Below are positions 35,130 through 47,277 of a stretch of 64,000 bases of DNA, one piece after another. The position numbers and the translations under genes are program-made. The notes beneath the pieces are model-generated. The model did no database searches. It had not been told where the DNA came from and saw only the letters and a program-made list of their open reading frames with translations. The DNA is from Methylobacterium sp. E-065. Its GTDB lineage: Bacteria; Pseudomonadota; Alphaproteobacteria; Rhizobiales; Beijerinckiaceae. The first letter of the stretch is position 1. Each line of letters starts with the position of its first letter. The stretch is from contig NZ_JAKSYD010000100.1 of the NCBI RefSeq assembly GCF_022829605.1, positions 124,001-188,000 of the forward strand, read 5' to 3'.

Positions 35130-36644
35130 ATGAGGACCGTCGTGCCGAGCCTTCCAACCCTCCGAAAGCTCGCCATCGCCCTTTCGGGCATCGCGCTGGG
35201 GATCCTCGCCGGAACCGCCGAGACCGAGAATGCGGTCGCCAACGGCGATACCCGCGCACTGACGATCTACCACACCCACACGCAGGAAAGCGCGACCATC
35301 ACGTTCAAGCGTGACGGGCGCTACGACCGTGCGGCCCTCGAGCAGATGAACTGGCTCCTGCGCGACTGGCGCATCAACGAGCCGACCAAGATGGATCCCC
35401 GCCTGTTCGACACGGTCTGGGAGGCCTATCGGCAGGTCGGCTCGGGACAGGCGATCCACATCGTCTCGGCTTATCGCTCGCCCGGCACCAACGCGATGCT
35501 GCGCCGCCGTTCGAAGATGGTGGCCGAATACAGCCAGCACATGCTCGGCAAGGCGATGGACTTCTACCTGCCGGACGTGCCGATCGACCGGATCCGCGAG
35601 GTCGGGCTCCGGATGCAGCGCGGCGGCGTCGGCTGGTATCCGCATGCGGGCACGCCGTTCATCCACCTCGATGTCGGCTCGGTGCGGATGTGGCCGCGCA
35701 TGACCCACGATCAGCTCGCCCGCGTCTTCCCGGACGGCAAGACGGTCCACCTCGCGAGCGATAACCGCCCCTTCCCGCGCTACGAGGAGGCGAAGGCCGA
35801 GATCCTGGCCCGCGGCGGCACCGTCGCCGGCATCACCACCCAGATGGCCGGCGGTGGCGAGGAGGAGGATGGGCCGGGCCTGTTCGGCTTCCTGGCCAGC
35901 CTGTTCGGAGGCGGCCGATCCGCCGAGCCGCCCGCTCCGCCGCTGCCTGCGCCCGTGGCGACGAAGACCCGTCGCGCGCCCGTTATCGCCGTGGCGAGCG
36001 CCGATCCGCAGGATACGGTCGGGACCCGCTCCGCCCTCGCCTACGCCGCGCCCGCGGCCGACGACGCCCTGCGCGGCTCCCTGGTCCAGCGCGAGCTCGC
36101 GAAGGCGCCGGACGCGAGAAATGTGGATGCGAAGGCCCTGCTCACCGCCGCTCCCCCGGCCTCGAAGGCCGAGGAGGCCATCGCTGCCGTCGTGACGCCA
36201 CTTCCGCCGCGCCGACCGTCGGACCTCGCCGCCGTCGTGGCGGCCCTCACGATGCCGCTGCCACCGCCGCGCCCGGTGCAGTTCGCCGCGCTGAACGGCG
36301 GCATGGCCAACCTCCCGGCCGCAACCGAGATCCGTGCGCTGGCGAAACCCGCGCCCGTCGAGCCGGTCCGGGCCCGCACCCTGGTCGCCCCGGATGCCGA
36401 CGCCAAGTTGCAGCTGCGTGCCCTGTTCGACACCGTCGAGGCCGGATCGGTGGCGGCCCCCGCAAGCCGCGGCGCGCCGGTTCGGATCGCCACGACCCGC
36501 GTTCGCGACGCCGCGCCGGATGCCATCCTGGCTGCCGCGCCGGAGCGCACGACAACACGCTTCAGTGCGCGCAGCCCGGGCGACGAGCTCGCGGCAGCCC
36601 GGTTCACCGGATCGGCGACACGGGCAGCGTCCGGGGGACGCTGA
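35130..36644 (+). CDS. DUF882/peptidase M15-like murein hydrolase (YcbK/MepK type)
   Basis: A 504-residue exported protein. After a signal peptide (LAIALSGIALGILAGTAE) comes a DUF882 domain of about 160 residues with NWLLRDWRINEPTKMDP, VSAYRSPGTNAMLRRRS, the zinc-site segments SQHMLGKAMDFYLPDV and HAGTPFIHLDVGSVRMWPR. Relatives such as MepK cleave 3-3 cross-links in murein, which fits the L,D-transpeptidase gene just upstream. The last 300 residues are low-complexity, rich in alanine, proline and arginine, with repeated PLPPPRP-type segments, and probably act as a flexible tether. Such a long tail is unusual for the family. Confidence 0.9.
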   Translation: MRTVVPSLPTLRKLAIALSGIALGILAGTAETENAVANGDTRALTIYHTHTQESATITFKRDGRYDRAALEQMNWLLRDWRINEPTKMDPRLFDTVWEAYRQVGSGQAIHIVSAYRSPGTNAMLRRRSKMVAEYSQHMLGKAMDFYLPDVPIDRIREVGLRMQRGGVGWYPHAGTPFIHLDVGSVRMWPRMTHDQLARVFPDGKTVHLASDNRPFPRYEEAKAEILARGGTVAGITTQMAGGGEEEDGPGLFGFLASLFGGGRSAEPPAPPLPAPVATKTRRAPVIAVASADPQDTVGTRSALAYAAPAADDALRGSLVQRELAKAPDARNVDAKALLTAAPPASKAEEAIAAVVTPLPPRRPSDLAAVVAALTMPLPPPRPVQFAALNGGMANLPAATEIRALAKPAPVEPVRARTLVAPDADAKLQLRALFDTVEAGSVAAPASRGAPVRIATTRVRDAAPDAILAAAPERTTTRFSARSPGDELAAARFTGSATRAASGGR

Positions 36645-36740
36645 GTTGCTCAGCTTTAGCCGAGCTGGAGGCGAGACGCCTCGCGCGTCCCTGAGACAGA
36701 TGTGGGTGGGCCGTCGAGCGGCGTCAGCGCGATAGAGACG

Positions 36741-36995
36741 TCAGCGCAGCGGCTTCGACAGGTTGACGCTCAACGCCGACACCAGCGTCGCCGCGTAACC
36801 GTCATCCTGCGTCGCAGCGATGCGATCGGCCTCGTTGCCGCTGTTCGTCGCGACCGACATCATGAGCATCCCGGCGGTCATCATTCCACCGAGCGCCGCC
36901 ACGAGTGCGAGATAGGCGCGCACGGCAGCACGCGGCACCGCGACGATGACCTGCGGTTCGGTGAGGCCGAGGGGCGTGGGATCGGTCTGGATCAT
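36741..36995 (-). CDS. small membrane protein, hypothetical
   Basis: An 84-residue protein with one clear hydrophobic segment (AYLALVAALGGMMTAGMLMM) between a soluble N-terminus (MIQTDPTPLGLTEPQVIV) and a polar C-terminus. The family is not recognised. ATG at 36995 is chosen over the longer frame to 37049 because residues before it lack coding character; the ribosome-binding site is weak. It is convergent with the DUF882 gene and follows ppdK on the same strand direction. Confidence 0.55.
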   Translation of the reverse strand: MIQTDPTPLGLTEPQVIVAVPRAAVRAYLALVAALGGMMTAGMLMMSVATNSGNEADRIAATQDDGYAATLVSALSVNLSKPLR

Positions 36996-37151
36996 GGCCG
37001 GTGATTCTGACGGGTGACGCTGAACCCGCCGCGGATCGAAGAAACGCACGTCCGACCCATCGGCTCAATGGGTCAACACCGTATTGGCAGTCGAGTTCGC
37101 CGAAAGTGCCGGCTTTTCAGCGGCTCTTCTTACGCGTGGTTGAGAAGCGGT

Positions 37152-37176
37152 GGAGGACGCCACCTCGGCGCCCTCC
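37152..37176 (-). terminator. hairpin downstream of ppdK
   Basis: GGAGGACGCC (37152–37161) pairs with GGCGCCCTCC (37167–37176), ten pairs with one G·U and a 5-nt loop, starting 12 nt past the ppdK stop. The following leftward sequence is only weakly T-rich, so termination efficiency is uncertain. Confidence 0.45.
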
Positions 37177-37187
37177 CCGGTAGGGCC

Positions 37188-39893
<2,706 letters not shown>

Positions 39894-40043
39894 ATCTGAT
39901 GCCCGGCTCCGGCCGAGCTGATGGGCGGGGTTGGACCATCCCGCACCGCAACGCAAGATGAACGCACGATGGCGTTGTGCGCACCCGTATGACGGCGATG
40001 CCGGTCTGTCAGGTGTGGCGCGCCAACTGAGGTGCGCGGCGGC

Positions 40044-40187
40044 TCAGTGCAGTATTCCCAAGCCGAGGATGCCGACGACGATCAGGTAGATCGCCACGAT
40101 GTAATTGAGCAGCCGCGGCATGACCAGGATCAGGATCCCGGCGAGAATCGCGATGAGCGGCTGGAGGTTCGAGATGGTGATCGTCAC
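40044..40187 (-). CDS. DUF3096-type small membrane protein
   Basis: A 47-residue peptide of two hydrophobic segments, reading TITISNLQPLIAILAGILI and then LLNYIVAIYLIVVGILGL, the pattern of the DUF3096 family of small bacterial membrane proteins. The start is GTG at 40187 with GGGAGG 6 nt upstream. Function is unknown. It lies between ppdK and the end of the puf operon and is transcribed leftward, so readthrough from puf could reach it. Confidence 0.75.
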   Translation of the reverse strand: MTITISNLQPLIAILAGILILVMPRLLNYIVAIYLIVVGILGLGILH

Positions 40188-40259
40188 GGGCGCCTCCCGA
40201 GGCCGAGCTTGGCCGCCGATATCGACGCCCCTAAACCGCGGAGGTTCCCTGTGGCTTGC

Positions 40260-40288
40260 GGGCGGCGGAGCCTCGGGCTCCGCCGCCC
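40260..40288 (-). terminator. stem-loop at the end of the puf operon
   Basis: GGGCGGCGGAGCC (40260–40272) and GGCTCCGCCGCCC (40276–40288) form a perfect 13-bp stem with a 3-nt loop, 6 nt past the pufC stop codon. No T-run follows, so it may protect the 3' end of the message as much as terminate it. Confidence 0.7.
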
Positions 40289-40294
40289 CTCACG

Positions 40295-41407
40295 TCAGGG
40301 CTTCGTGGGTTTCAGGGCCGGAGTCTGTGTCCCCGGGATCGGGTCCTTGGCCTCGCCGGTGGGCAGGCTGGCCTCGATGGTCGGGTGCGACAGCTCCGGG
40401 TAGGGCCCGATCACGTTGGCGCCGTTGAGCGGCTTGTTGGCGCCGTTGTGGCATGTGGCACAGTTGATCTTCGGCGCATCGCCGAGAACGCCCAGGCGGT
40501 TCTGCGGGAAGGTCGAGGTCAGCGGCGTCATGTAGTCCTGGTTGAGGTCCCGGACCATGCGGATGCCGTACCAGGCATGGACGCGGTTCGGCGTGCTCGT
40601 GTCCCACTGCGCCACCGAGCGGGTGTTGTGGCAGAAGGTGCAGTTCACGCCGAGCGACTGCGACATGCTGATCATGATCGCGAAGGTCTTCTCCGCATCT
40701 TGGATCGGCTTGCCCTTGGTCTCGGGCAAGGCCGTCGTAGCGTTGACCCGGACCGCGTCCTCCGACGTGTCCTTGTGCTGGTAGAAGGCCTGATACACGT
40801 CGTAGGGCAGCGAGGTGTTGCCGACTTCCGCGGAGGCGAGGTTCTGGCTGTTGTTGCGCGGGATGAACCGTCCCGCACCCTGGACCGGACGGTCGAACCA
40901 GATATTCGCCGGCACCGGATTGCCCCGGTGGCAGGTGTAGCAAGTCACGCCCGCCTCGTGGACGTGGTTCTCCTTCCAGGACGAGTTGATGTACTGGGTC
41001 ATCTGGAGCATGCGGCGAGCGACGCGCTTCTGGTACAGCTCGTCGGAGGCCATGTTCTCGGTGCTGTGGCAGTAGGTACAGCCCTGCTGCGGTGCAACCC
41101 ATTCGGTCATCGACACCATGACACGGTTGAACTGCTCGGCCGAGAGATCGCCCAGCACCTGGACGTTCTCGTAGACCGCCGAGGCCTTGTCGCCACCGGC
41201 ATCGGCCGGGTCGGCCGGTGCCGGAGCCCTGTTGGCCTCCGACAGCGCCTCGTTGCCGGCCCGGGTCCGGATCAGGTCCATGCCGGTGCCGCGGAAGCCC
41301 GTCTGCTTGACCGCCATGGGCGGGTGGGTCCAGCCCGCGCCGCCGAACATCGCGATGGTGAGGAAGAGGGCCAGAGCCCCACCGACAACCGCCAGAATCG
41401 TCTTCAT
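40295..41407 (-). CDS. pufC: photosynthetic reaction centre tetrahaem cytochrome c subunit
   Basis: A 370-residue periplasmic subunit that re-reduces the oxidised special pair. Four c-type haem sites are present (CTYCH, CYTCH, CTFCH, CATCH). Methionine ligands are likely in the helices before each, for instance RVMVSMTEW and ARRMLQMTQYI. The N-terminus is one hydrophobic segment (ILAVVGGALALFLTIAMFGGAG) without a lipobox cysteine, so it acts as a membrane anchor rather than a lipid-anchored form. It is last of the puf genes, 10 nt after pufM. A tail of about 45 residues after the fourth haem is proline-rich. Confidence 0.97.
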   Translation of the reverse strand: MKTILAVVGGALALFLTIAMFGGAGWTHPPMAVKQTGFRGTGMDLIRTRAGNEALSEANRAPAPADPADAGGDKASAVYENVQVLGDLSAEQFNRVMVSMTEWVAPQQGCTYCHSTENMASDELYQKRVARRMLQMTQYINSSWKENHVHEAGVTCYTCHRGNPVPANIWFDRPVQGAGRFIPRNNSQNLASAEVGNTSLPYDVYQAFYQHKDTSEDAVRVNATTALPETKGKPIQDAEKTFAIMISMSQSLGVNCTFCHNTRSVAQWDTSTPNRVHAWYGIRMVRDLNQDYMTPLTSTFPQNRLGVLGDAPKINCATCHNGANKPLNGANVIGPYPELSHPTIEASLPTGEAKDPIPGTQTPALKPTKP

Positions 41408-41417
41408 GACGGCCTCC

Positions 41418-42398
41418 TCACGGCTTCATGCCAGGTGCAAGATGGGCGGGATCCACGATCGGGCCGTAGACCTGCGGATAGTTCGGAGCGACGTGGTGCT
41501 TGACCGCCCAGAGGTACCAATTGTCGACCACGGTGCCGGTGAGCAGGATGCCGATGCCGCCTGTAAGGGTGGTCAGCACCGCGAACCACCACGCCCAGCG
41601 GTGGATCGACTCCATCGTGGCGTTGAAGCCCATGGTCCAGCGCCAGAACAGGGCGGCGCGCTCGGTGGCGGTGCCGCGATCGACGATCTGGTCGATCTCA
41701 CGCTCGGCGCCGTAGCGCGAGCAGGCCAGGATGGTTCCGCCATGCATGGCGAACAGCAGGGTCGATCCGTAGAGGAACGTGATCGAGAGCATGTGGAACG
41801 GGTTGTAGAAGAGGTTGCCGTAGCGAAGCGAGAACGCCGCGGTCCAATCGAGGTGCGGGAAGATCCCGAACGGCACGGCTTCCGACCACGACCCCATCAG
41901 CACCGGGCGGATGAAACCGAGGACGAGATAGAGCCAGATCGCCGACGCGAAGGCCCACGGCACGTGGGTGCCGAGACCGAGCGCCCGGGCCCGCCGGTAG
42001 AGGTGGACCCACCAGAGCAGGATCGAGGCGGTGAGGAAGAAGCCGGCGATCAGCCACCAGCCGCCCTCGTTGAGCGGCGGCAGCACCCGGAGCCCGTATT
42101 TGGGCAGCGGTGGTTCCAGCGCGAGCCAGGGCAATTGGCGGACGAACTGGATTGGGCTCCAGTTCACCGAGGCCCACATGTTGAGCCCGATGATCTCGAA
42201 CGCGATCAGCCCGCAGGTGATCGACAAAGCCGCGATGTAGCCGATGTAGATCGGCCCGACCTGGCTGTTGCCGATGAGCCCGAACAGATAGCTGTTGAAC
42301 GGCTTGCCGATACGGTCGTCGACCGCCACCGGAACGCCCTGATCCGGCACGAGCGGACGGACCTGCGCCACCGTGAAGATGTTCTGGTAATAGGCCAT
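41418..42398 (-). CDS. pufM: photosynthetic reaction centre M subunit
   Basis: A 326-residue membrane protein that binds, with PufL, the bacteriochlorophyll special pair, bacteriopheophytins, quinones and the non-haem iron. Family stretches are [20 protein letters not shown] at the N-terminus, [20 protein letters not shown] with the special-pair histidine region, and [20 protein letters not shown] with an iron ligand, and [20 protein letters not shown] with another. Five membrane helices are visible. It ends 10 nt before pufC and starts 79 nt after pufL. Absence of a pufX gene next to it fits organisms outside Rhodobacter. Confidence 0.98.
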   Translation of the reverse strand: MAYYQNIFTVAQVRPLVPDQGVPVAVDDRIGKPFNSYLFGLIGNSQVGPIYIGYIAALSITCGLIAFEIIGLNMWASVNWSPIQFVRQLPWLALEPPLPKYGLRVLPPLNEGGWWLIAGFFLTASILLWWVHLYRRARALGLGTHVPWAFASAIWLYLVLGFIRPVLMGSWSEAVPFGIFPHLDWTAAFSLRYGNLFYNPFHMLSITFLYGSTLLFAMHGGTILACSRYGAEREIDQIVDRGTATERAALFWRWTMGFNATMESIHRWAWWFAVLTTLTGGIGILLTGTVVDNWYLWAVKHHVAPNYPQVYGPIVDPAHLAPGMKP

Positions 42399-42477
42399 GG
42401 CCTGCCCTCCCCGAGGATCCGCGCGCCCGAGCGGCGGGCCCCGTGTTATTCGTGGTGTCCTGGTCGTATCGCCGCGC

Positions 42478-43302
42478 TCATCCCCAGACGGGCAGGTTGA
42501 GCCACCAGCCCCACCATTGCGGCCAGCCCTGGGTCCAGAACGGGCCGCTGATCACGATGCAGACCGCGCTCCAGAACCCCGCCGCCAGGGCCAGGAACAG
42601 GCCGAGCCGGTGCACGCCGAGCGTGCCGATCGAGTAGCCGATCGTATCGCGGAAGAACGTGTCCTCGTGCTCGGGCGTCTTGACGGTCTCGCCCTTCTTC
42701 GGGTTCGTCGCCGAGAGGATCAGGCCGCCGTGCATGGCCAGCGCCAGCGTCGTGGTGAAGAAGAACGTCACCGCCAGCATGTGCGCCGGGTTATAGTGGA
42801 AGTGGAGATACTGATATCCGGTGTTCGACACCCAATCGAGGTGGCTCAGGATACCGTACGGGAAGCCGTAGCCCCAGGCGCCCATCAGGAACGGGCGGAT
42901 CACCACAAGGGTGAAGTAGGCGAAGATCGCCATGCCGAAGGCGACCGGCACGTGGTAGCCGATGCCGAGCTTGCGGCAGATCTCGACCTCGCGCAGGGCC
43001 CAGGACACGAACGATCCCAGCGCGCAGAAGGTGATGATCTGCCAGAGGCCGCCTTCCTTGAGCGGCGCCAGCTTCAGCCCGTAGCTGATGTCCGGCGGGG
43101 CGATGTTGATCTGCCAGACGTTCCAGGTCGGCCCGATCGCCGCCCCGTAGATCACCAGGGCCGTGCCGAGCACGGTGAAGAACAGTCCGACGACGCCGAA
43201 GAAGCCGACGAAGAACGGTCCGACCCAGAAGTCGAAGAGGTCGCCGCCGAGCAGCGTACCGCCGCGGATCCTGTATTTGCGCTCGAAGCTCAGCATCGCC
43301 AT
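42478..43302 (-). CDS. pufL: photosynthetic reaction centre L subunit
   Basis: A 274-residue membrane protein with five helices. It starts [20 protein letters not shown], nearly invariant in PufL, and contains the special-pair histidine region [18 protein letters not shown], the iron/QB site [11 protein letters not shown], and [19 protein letters not shown]. With PufM it forms the core heterodimer for charge separation. It is separated from pufA by 76 nt that hold a strong stem-loop, the arrangement known to set the antenna-to-reaction-centre ratio. Confidence 0.98.
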   Translation of the reverse strand: MAMLSFERKYRIRGGTLLGGDLFDFWVGPFFVGFFGVVGLFFTVLGTALVIYGAAIGPTWNVWQINIAPPDISYGLKLAPLKEGGLWQIITFCALGSFVSWALREVEICRKLGIGYHVPVAFGMAIFAYFTLVVIRPFLMGAWGYGFPYGILSHLDWVSNTGYQYLHFHYNPAHMLAVTFFFTTTLALAMHGGLILSATNPKKGETVKTPEHEDTFFRDTIGYSIGTLGVHRLGLFLALAAGFWSAVCIVISGPFWTQGWPQWWGWWLNLPVWG

Positions 43303-43341
43303 GGCGGCGGCTCCTCGATCAGGCCGAGAGAAGAAAAGGGT

Positions 43342-43367
43342 GACCGCGGCCCTCGCGCGCCGCGGTC
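43342..43367 (-). other. pufA–pufL intercistronic mRNA stem-loop
   Basis: GACCGCGGC (43342–43350) and GCCGCGGTC (43359–43367) are perfect 9-bp arms with an 8-nt loop, 11 nt past the pufA stop. Its position matches the hairpins that protect the pufBA segment from 3'-5' decay in Rhodobacter capsulatus, giving more antenna than reaction-centre protein. Confidence 0.75.
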
Positions 43368-43378
43368 CAGACCGGATG

Positions 43379-43567
43379 TCAGGCCGGCAGCTGCGGCAGC
43401 GCCAGCGTGATGGCGTTCGCCTGCTTGTTGGCCTTCGGACCTTCCAGCCAGTTGAACCGGTCGGTCGAGAGCAAGATGAAGTGGATCAGCAGCGCCAGGA
43501 TGAACAGGAAGGTGAACAGAGCCACCAGTGTTCGACGCGGATCGAAAAGCAACCAAACCTTATGCAT
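43379..43567 (-). CDS. pufA: light-harvesting LH1 alpha polypeptide
   Basis: A 62-residue single-pass antenna peptide. The N-terminal [20 protein letters not shown] is the LH1-alpha signature, and the histidine in [19 protein letters not shown] binds bacteriochlorophyll. The C-terminal tail ([17 protein letters not shown]) lies in the periplasm. It is paired with PufB upstream (10 nt gap) and followed by the stem-loop that leads to pufL. Confidence 0.97.
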   Translation of the reverse strand: MHKVWLLFDPRRTLVALFTFLFILALLIHFILLSTDRFNWLEGPKANKQANAITLALPQLPA

Positions 43568-43577
43568 GCGATCCTCC

Positions 43578-43814
43578 TCAGCCGATCATCGAGACGAGGG
43601 CACGGGCCGCATCGGTGACGCCTTCGAGCGAAGCGTAACCCTGGGGTCCGGGCAGCCACGGACGCCACAGCCAAACGAGGATGTGGGCGACCACGGCGAT
43701 TGCCGTGAAGATGAGGAAGCTCGTCAGGAAGATCGCGTGGAACTCCTTGGCTTCCGGTTCCGTCAGCCCGGACAGGCTGCTCGGTCTTTCTGTTGCAACG
43801 GGTCCACCGGCCAT
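43578..43814 (-). CDS. pufB: light-harvesting LH1 beta polypeptide
   Basis: A 78-residue antenna peptide of the LH1 ring. The core [20 protein letters not shown] with the first conserved histidine, and [16 protein letters not shown] with the bacteriochlorophyll-ligating histidine and the WRPW motif, are typical. The C-terminal extension after the WRPWLPG motif ([21 protein letters not shown]) is about 20 residues longer than in Rhodobacter LH1-beta. It is immediately upstream of pufA. Confidence 0.96.
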   Translation of the reverse strand: MAGGPVATERPSSLSGLTEPEAKEFHAIFLTSFLIFTAIAVVAHILVWLWRPWLPGPQGYASLEGVTDAARALVSMIG

Positions 43815-44019
43815 CGTTCAGACCTCCGTGTGTTGGCCGCGCTTCTCAAAAAGCGCGACGGGTACAGCCGTGAAGCCTGGGTGGTCACGGCCTGACTTCC
43901 CCCGCGTCACCGGACGGAAGCATCTCGAACAGGGCGCTCAGCGCCTCTCACAAAATTCCCGCTGCGCTGTCGCGATCAGAGGGAGAACTCCCGGTGCCGG
44001 GGCGTTGTGTGAGGAGCTC

Positions 44020-44244
44020 TCAGCCCATGAAGGCAAAGGGGATGGCCTGCACCGCCATGGCGCGGGCCTCACCGAAGACGGAGCGGCGCGCAGGCGCGAG
44101 GCCCGGTCGCGACACGGCCTGGGCCGGCCGGACGCGCCCAAGGGCTGCGGCGGCGAGGAAGAACGGGTAGGTCGCCGCCAGGATCAGCCGGAACTGGATC
44201 TCTTCCTGGTGCTGGCGGGCATTCGGGACCATCGTGCGCATCAT
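44020..44244 (-). CDS. pufQ: PufQ protein
   Basis: A 74-residue single-helix membrane protein required in Rhodobacter for normal bacteriochlorophyll supply to the puf complexes, thought to act as a pigment-precursor carrier. The membrane segment is FRLILAATYPFFLAAAALG, followed by a basic stretch and the family's ending EARAMAVQAIPFAFMG. ATG at 44244 is preferred because AAGGAGA lies 6 nt upstream; a GTG at 44280 would overlap the bchZ stop. Its place between bchZ and pufB is the classical one. A 205-nt untranslated gap separates it from pufB. Confidence 0.85.
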   Translation of the reverse strand: MMRTMVPNARQHQEEIQFRLILAATYPFFLAAAALGRVRPAQAVSRPGLAPARRSVFGEARAMAVQAIPFAFMG

Positions 44245-44276
44245 CAGGTCTCCTTCGGGGGACAGGGGAAGCTGGG

Positions 44277-45743
44277 TCACGCCGGGATCCCCCCGGCGAA
44301 ATCGGCACGGGCGCGCGCCACATGGGCGGGCGCCACGGCATCGGATTCGGCATCGCGGGCGGCGCGCTCGGCGGCGTCGCGCAGGCGTTTGGCGGCGGAG
44401 ATGCGCGCCAGGACCGGTTGCGCCTCGACCAGGGCGTCGAGCGCCTGCCGGGCGGCTTCGTCCCAGGGCAACTCGCGGTGGAGCCGCGCCGGGGTGGCCT
44501 CGACCTTATCCATGTCGCGGGCGAGCGGCAGGATGTGGAAGAGCGTGTCGAACAGGGCGTTGCAGACTTCCTGGACGAGGTAAGTCGCGCCCGCGTAGCC
44601 CATGAACGGCGTACCGGTGTGCCGCCGGATGATCGCGCCGGGGAACGAGGCCGGGATGTAGGTCGCCCGTGCACCGCACTCGGCGAGGTACATCCGCTCG
44701 TTGAACGAGCCGAACAGCACCAGGGGCGGCTTGGCGGCGATCGCCGCCCGGACCGCGGCGTTGTCGGGCTTGTGCCCGGCCGAGCGGCCGAATGCGAAAT
44801 GGCAGGGCAGGCCCATCTCGTCTTCGAGGAAGTGGCGCACGCCCCGCGCGTAGGTCTCGGTGGCGACGATGCCGAAGCTCGCCGTGCCGAAGAAATCCTG
44901 CGTCACCGAGCGCCAGAGGTCCCAGATCGGCTTGATCGTGGTGTGGCGCTCGCGCTCGATGAACGGCTCGGGATCGAGCCCGAGGATCGCACCCAGCGAG
45001 CGCAGGAACTTGGTGGTCGAGAGCACGCCGATCGGCGCCTGCAAGTAGGGCCGCTCCAGATCCTCGCAGAGCAGGCGGCCGAACTCGCGGTAGAGGCAGA
45101 TATTGGCGTCGGCGTTGACGAGCTTGGGCACATCCGCGAGGTGCGAGCCAAGTGGGAAGGTGAGGTTCACCTCGGCGCCGATTCCTTCGACCAGCCGCCG
45201 GATCTCGGCGAGGTCGGAGGGCATGTTGAAGGTGCCGTAGGCCGGGCCGATCAGGTTGACCCGCGGCTTCTCGCCGGGCTTCTTCTCCGGCCGGGCCGGG
45301 ATGCCCTTCTTGGCGAATTTCTTGGCGCCGTATTCCTGCCAGAGCCAGCGCATCGCCCGGTCGGCGGCCTGCCACTGGTCCTCGTCGATGGTGCGGGGCA
45401 GGAAGCGCTGGAGGCCGGTGCCCTCGGGCGTCACGCCGCCGCCGATCATCTCGGCGATAGAGCCGGTCACCACGACGCTGGGCTGGCCCGGATCGAGGGT
45501 GGCGTGGGCGCGCTTCATGGCGCCTTCCGTGCCGTGCCGGCCGAGTTCTTCCTCGGCGAGGCCGGTGACGACGATCGGCAGTTCATGGGGCGGCAGGGCG
45601 TCGGTGTAGTGCAGCACCGAGGTGACCGGCAGGTTCTCGCAGCCCACCGGGCCGTCGATGACGACCTGCAGGCCCTTGATCGCCGTGAAGACGTAGACCG
45701 CGCCCCAGTATCCGCCGGCCCTGTCGTGATCGAGGATGAGCAT
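44277..45743 (-). CDS. bchZ: chlorophyllide a reductase subunit Z
   Basis: A 488-residue subunit of the nitrogenase-like chlorophyllide a reductase, which reduces ring B to the bacteriochlorin. It shares with BchN/NifK-type subunits the segments [20 protein letters not shown] with a 4Fe-4S ligand cysteine, [13 protein letters not shown] and [20 protein letters not shown]. The C-terminal region [20 protein letters not shown] is family-typical. The start ATG overlaps the bchY stop (TGATG), so the Y and Z subunits are translationally coupled at equal ratio. Confidence 0.97.
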   Translation of the reverse strand: MLILDHDRAGGYWGAVYVFTAIKGLQVVIDGPVGCENLPVTSVLHYTDALPPHELPIVVTGLAEEELGRHGTEGAMKRAHATLDPGQPSVVVTGSIAEMIGGGVTPEGTGLQRFLPRTIDEDQWQAADRAMRWLWQEYGAKKFAKKGIPARPEKKPGEKPRVNLIGPAYGTFNMPSDLAEIRRLVEGIGAEVNLTFPLGSHLADVPKLVNADANICLYREFGRLLCEDLERPYLQAPIGVLSTTKFLRSLGAILGLDPEPFIERERHTTIKPIWDLWRSVTQDFFGTASFGIVATETYARGVRHFLEDEMGLPCHFAFGRSAGHKPDNAAVRAAIAAKPPLVLFGSFNERMYLAECGARATYIPASFPGAIIRRHTGTPFMGYAGATYLVQEVCNALFDTLFHILPLARDMDKVEATPARLHRELPWDEAARQALDALVEAQPVLARISAAKRLRDAAERAARDAESDAVAPAHVARARADFAGGIPA

Positions 45744-47272
45744 CAGGCCATCTCCCCGATCGGCTTCTTGGGGCCTTCGATCTTCGGTCCCTGGCGCTTC
45801 TGCGGAACGTCCTGCCAGACGCCGGCGGCGTGACCGGTACCGACGCCCTCGAAGAATTCGCGCATCGCGTCGAACCGCGGCTTGTTGCCGAGCGCCGCGT
45901 TGATGACGGTGGCGAGCGAGCCCGCGCCGGCAGCACCCATCAGCGGGCGCGCCGAGATCAGGTTGGTGAAGTAGAGCGCCGGAGTCGCCCGCTCCTTGGC
46001 GTGCTGCACCACCGGCGTGGTGCCGATGGCGAGATCCGGCTTGAGCGAGTCGAGGGCGTAGAGGTCGTCCTCGAGCGAGGCCCGGTAGCGCACCTCGGTG
46101 CCGCGGGATTCGAGCCAGTCGCGATCGGCCTCGGACCAAGGCGTGCGCGGGCAGGCGGTACCCACATACGGGACCTCGGCGCCGCTCTCGACGAGGAGGC
46201 GAGCCACCAGCAATTCCGAGCCCTCGTAGCCCGAGAGCGTGATCCGGCCCTTGATCGGCATGGCGGCGAGCGCGCCGCGGATCCCGGGGAGGATCCGGTT
46301 CTTGGCCGCCTCGACGGTGGCGCGGGCGACACCGCAGGCCTCGCCGATCCGGTCCAGCCAATCGGCGGTGCCGTCGACACCCACCGGGGCCGAGCCGACG
46401 ATCGGGCGGCCGGCCGCCTCGAATTCACGGATCGAGGCCGTATAGAAGGGGTGGATCGCCGCCACCGCGGCACAATCCAGGGCGGCGTAGAGCTCGCGCC
46501 ACTCGCGGGTCGGCACCACCGGCCCGGCGGAAAGGCCCAAAGGCTCCAGAAGCGCGCCGATCACCACCGGATCAGCCGGGAAGACCTCGCCCAGCAGCGC
46601 CACGCTCGGGCGCTCGGACCGGCCGCCGCGGGGGGCGGCCACCGGACCCTGCTCGGCCTCATTGCGGGCGACCTTCAGCATGGCGCCGGCCAGCACGTCC
46701 TTGGCCTCGGCATGGGTCGGGACGCCGAAGCCCGGCACGTCGATCCCGATCACCCGGACGCCGTCGATCTGCTTCGGCAGCAGCCGCAGCGGGACGCCGG
46801 AGGCAGTTGGAACGCACAGGTTGATGACGACGACGGCGTCGTAATCCTCAGGCTTGGCGGTGGCGAAGACCGCCTCGCGGATGTCCTCGAACAGCTTGCC
46901 GGTGACCAGCGTCTCGGAATTGAACGGTACGTAGCCGACGCTGCGCCGGGCGCCGTAGAAATGCGACGTGAAGGTCAGACCGTAGACGCAGCAGGCCGAG
47001 CCCGACAGGATCGTGGCGGTCCGGCGCATGCGCAGGCCGACCCGGAGCGAGCCGAAAGCCGGGCACATGCTCTGCGGCTGATCGTGCGGGCCCTGCGGAT
47101 AATCCTCGCGGAGCTGCGCCAGGGTCTCGGACATGCCGGCGGCTTCCGCGGCCGCCACCATCGCGTCCTTGCCGGCGTGGCAGCCGAGGCCGTCGCCCTT
47201 GGTGGCGGCGAGGTCGAGGTTGGCCGGAGCCTTGCGGGCCCGCAGATCGGCGATGTCGAGGGAGACGGCCAT
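45743..47272 (-). CDS. bchY: chlorophyllide a reductase subunit Y
   Basis: A 509-residue partner of BchZ in the catalytic heterotetramer. Diagnostic stretches are [20 protein letters not shown] and [20 protein letters not shown] with cluster-binding cysteines, plus [16 protein letters not shown]. The start at 47272 gives [16 protein letters not shown]; the open frame continues to 47335 without family similarity. It lies 5 nt after bchX and overlaps bchZ by one base, all in the leftward bchCXYZ–puf operon. Confidence 0.97.
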   Translation of the reverse strand: MAVSLDIADLRARKAPANLDLAATKGDGLGCHAGKDAMVAAAEAAGMSETLAQLREDYPQGPHDQPQSMCPAFGSLRVGLRMRRTATILSGSACCVYGLTFTSHFYGARRSVGYVPFNSETLVTGKLFEDIREAVFATAKPEDYDAVVVINLCVPTASGVPLRLLPKQIDGVRVIGIDVPGFGVPTHAEAKDVLAGAMLKVARNEAEQGPVAAPRGGRSERPSVALLGEVFPADPVVIGALLEPLGLSAGPVVPTREWRELYAALDCAAVAAIHPFYTASIREFEAAGRPIVGSAPVGVDGTADWLDRIGEACGVARATVEAAKNRILPGIRGALAAMPIKGRITLSGYEGSELLVARLLVESGAEVPYVGTACPRTPWSEADRDWLESRGTEVRYRASLEDDLYALDSLKPDLAIGTTPVVQHAKERATPALYFTNLISARPLMGAAGAGSLATVINAALGNKPRFDAMREFFEGVGTGHAAGVWQDVPQKRQGPKIEGPKKPIGEMA

Positions 47273-47277
47273 GCGCG

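Noticed and set aside
40032..40403. A + strand frame of 123 codons in the ppdK–pufC gap
   Set aside because: It is antisense to a DUF3096-type peptide gene and to the end of pufC and has no recognisable features.
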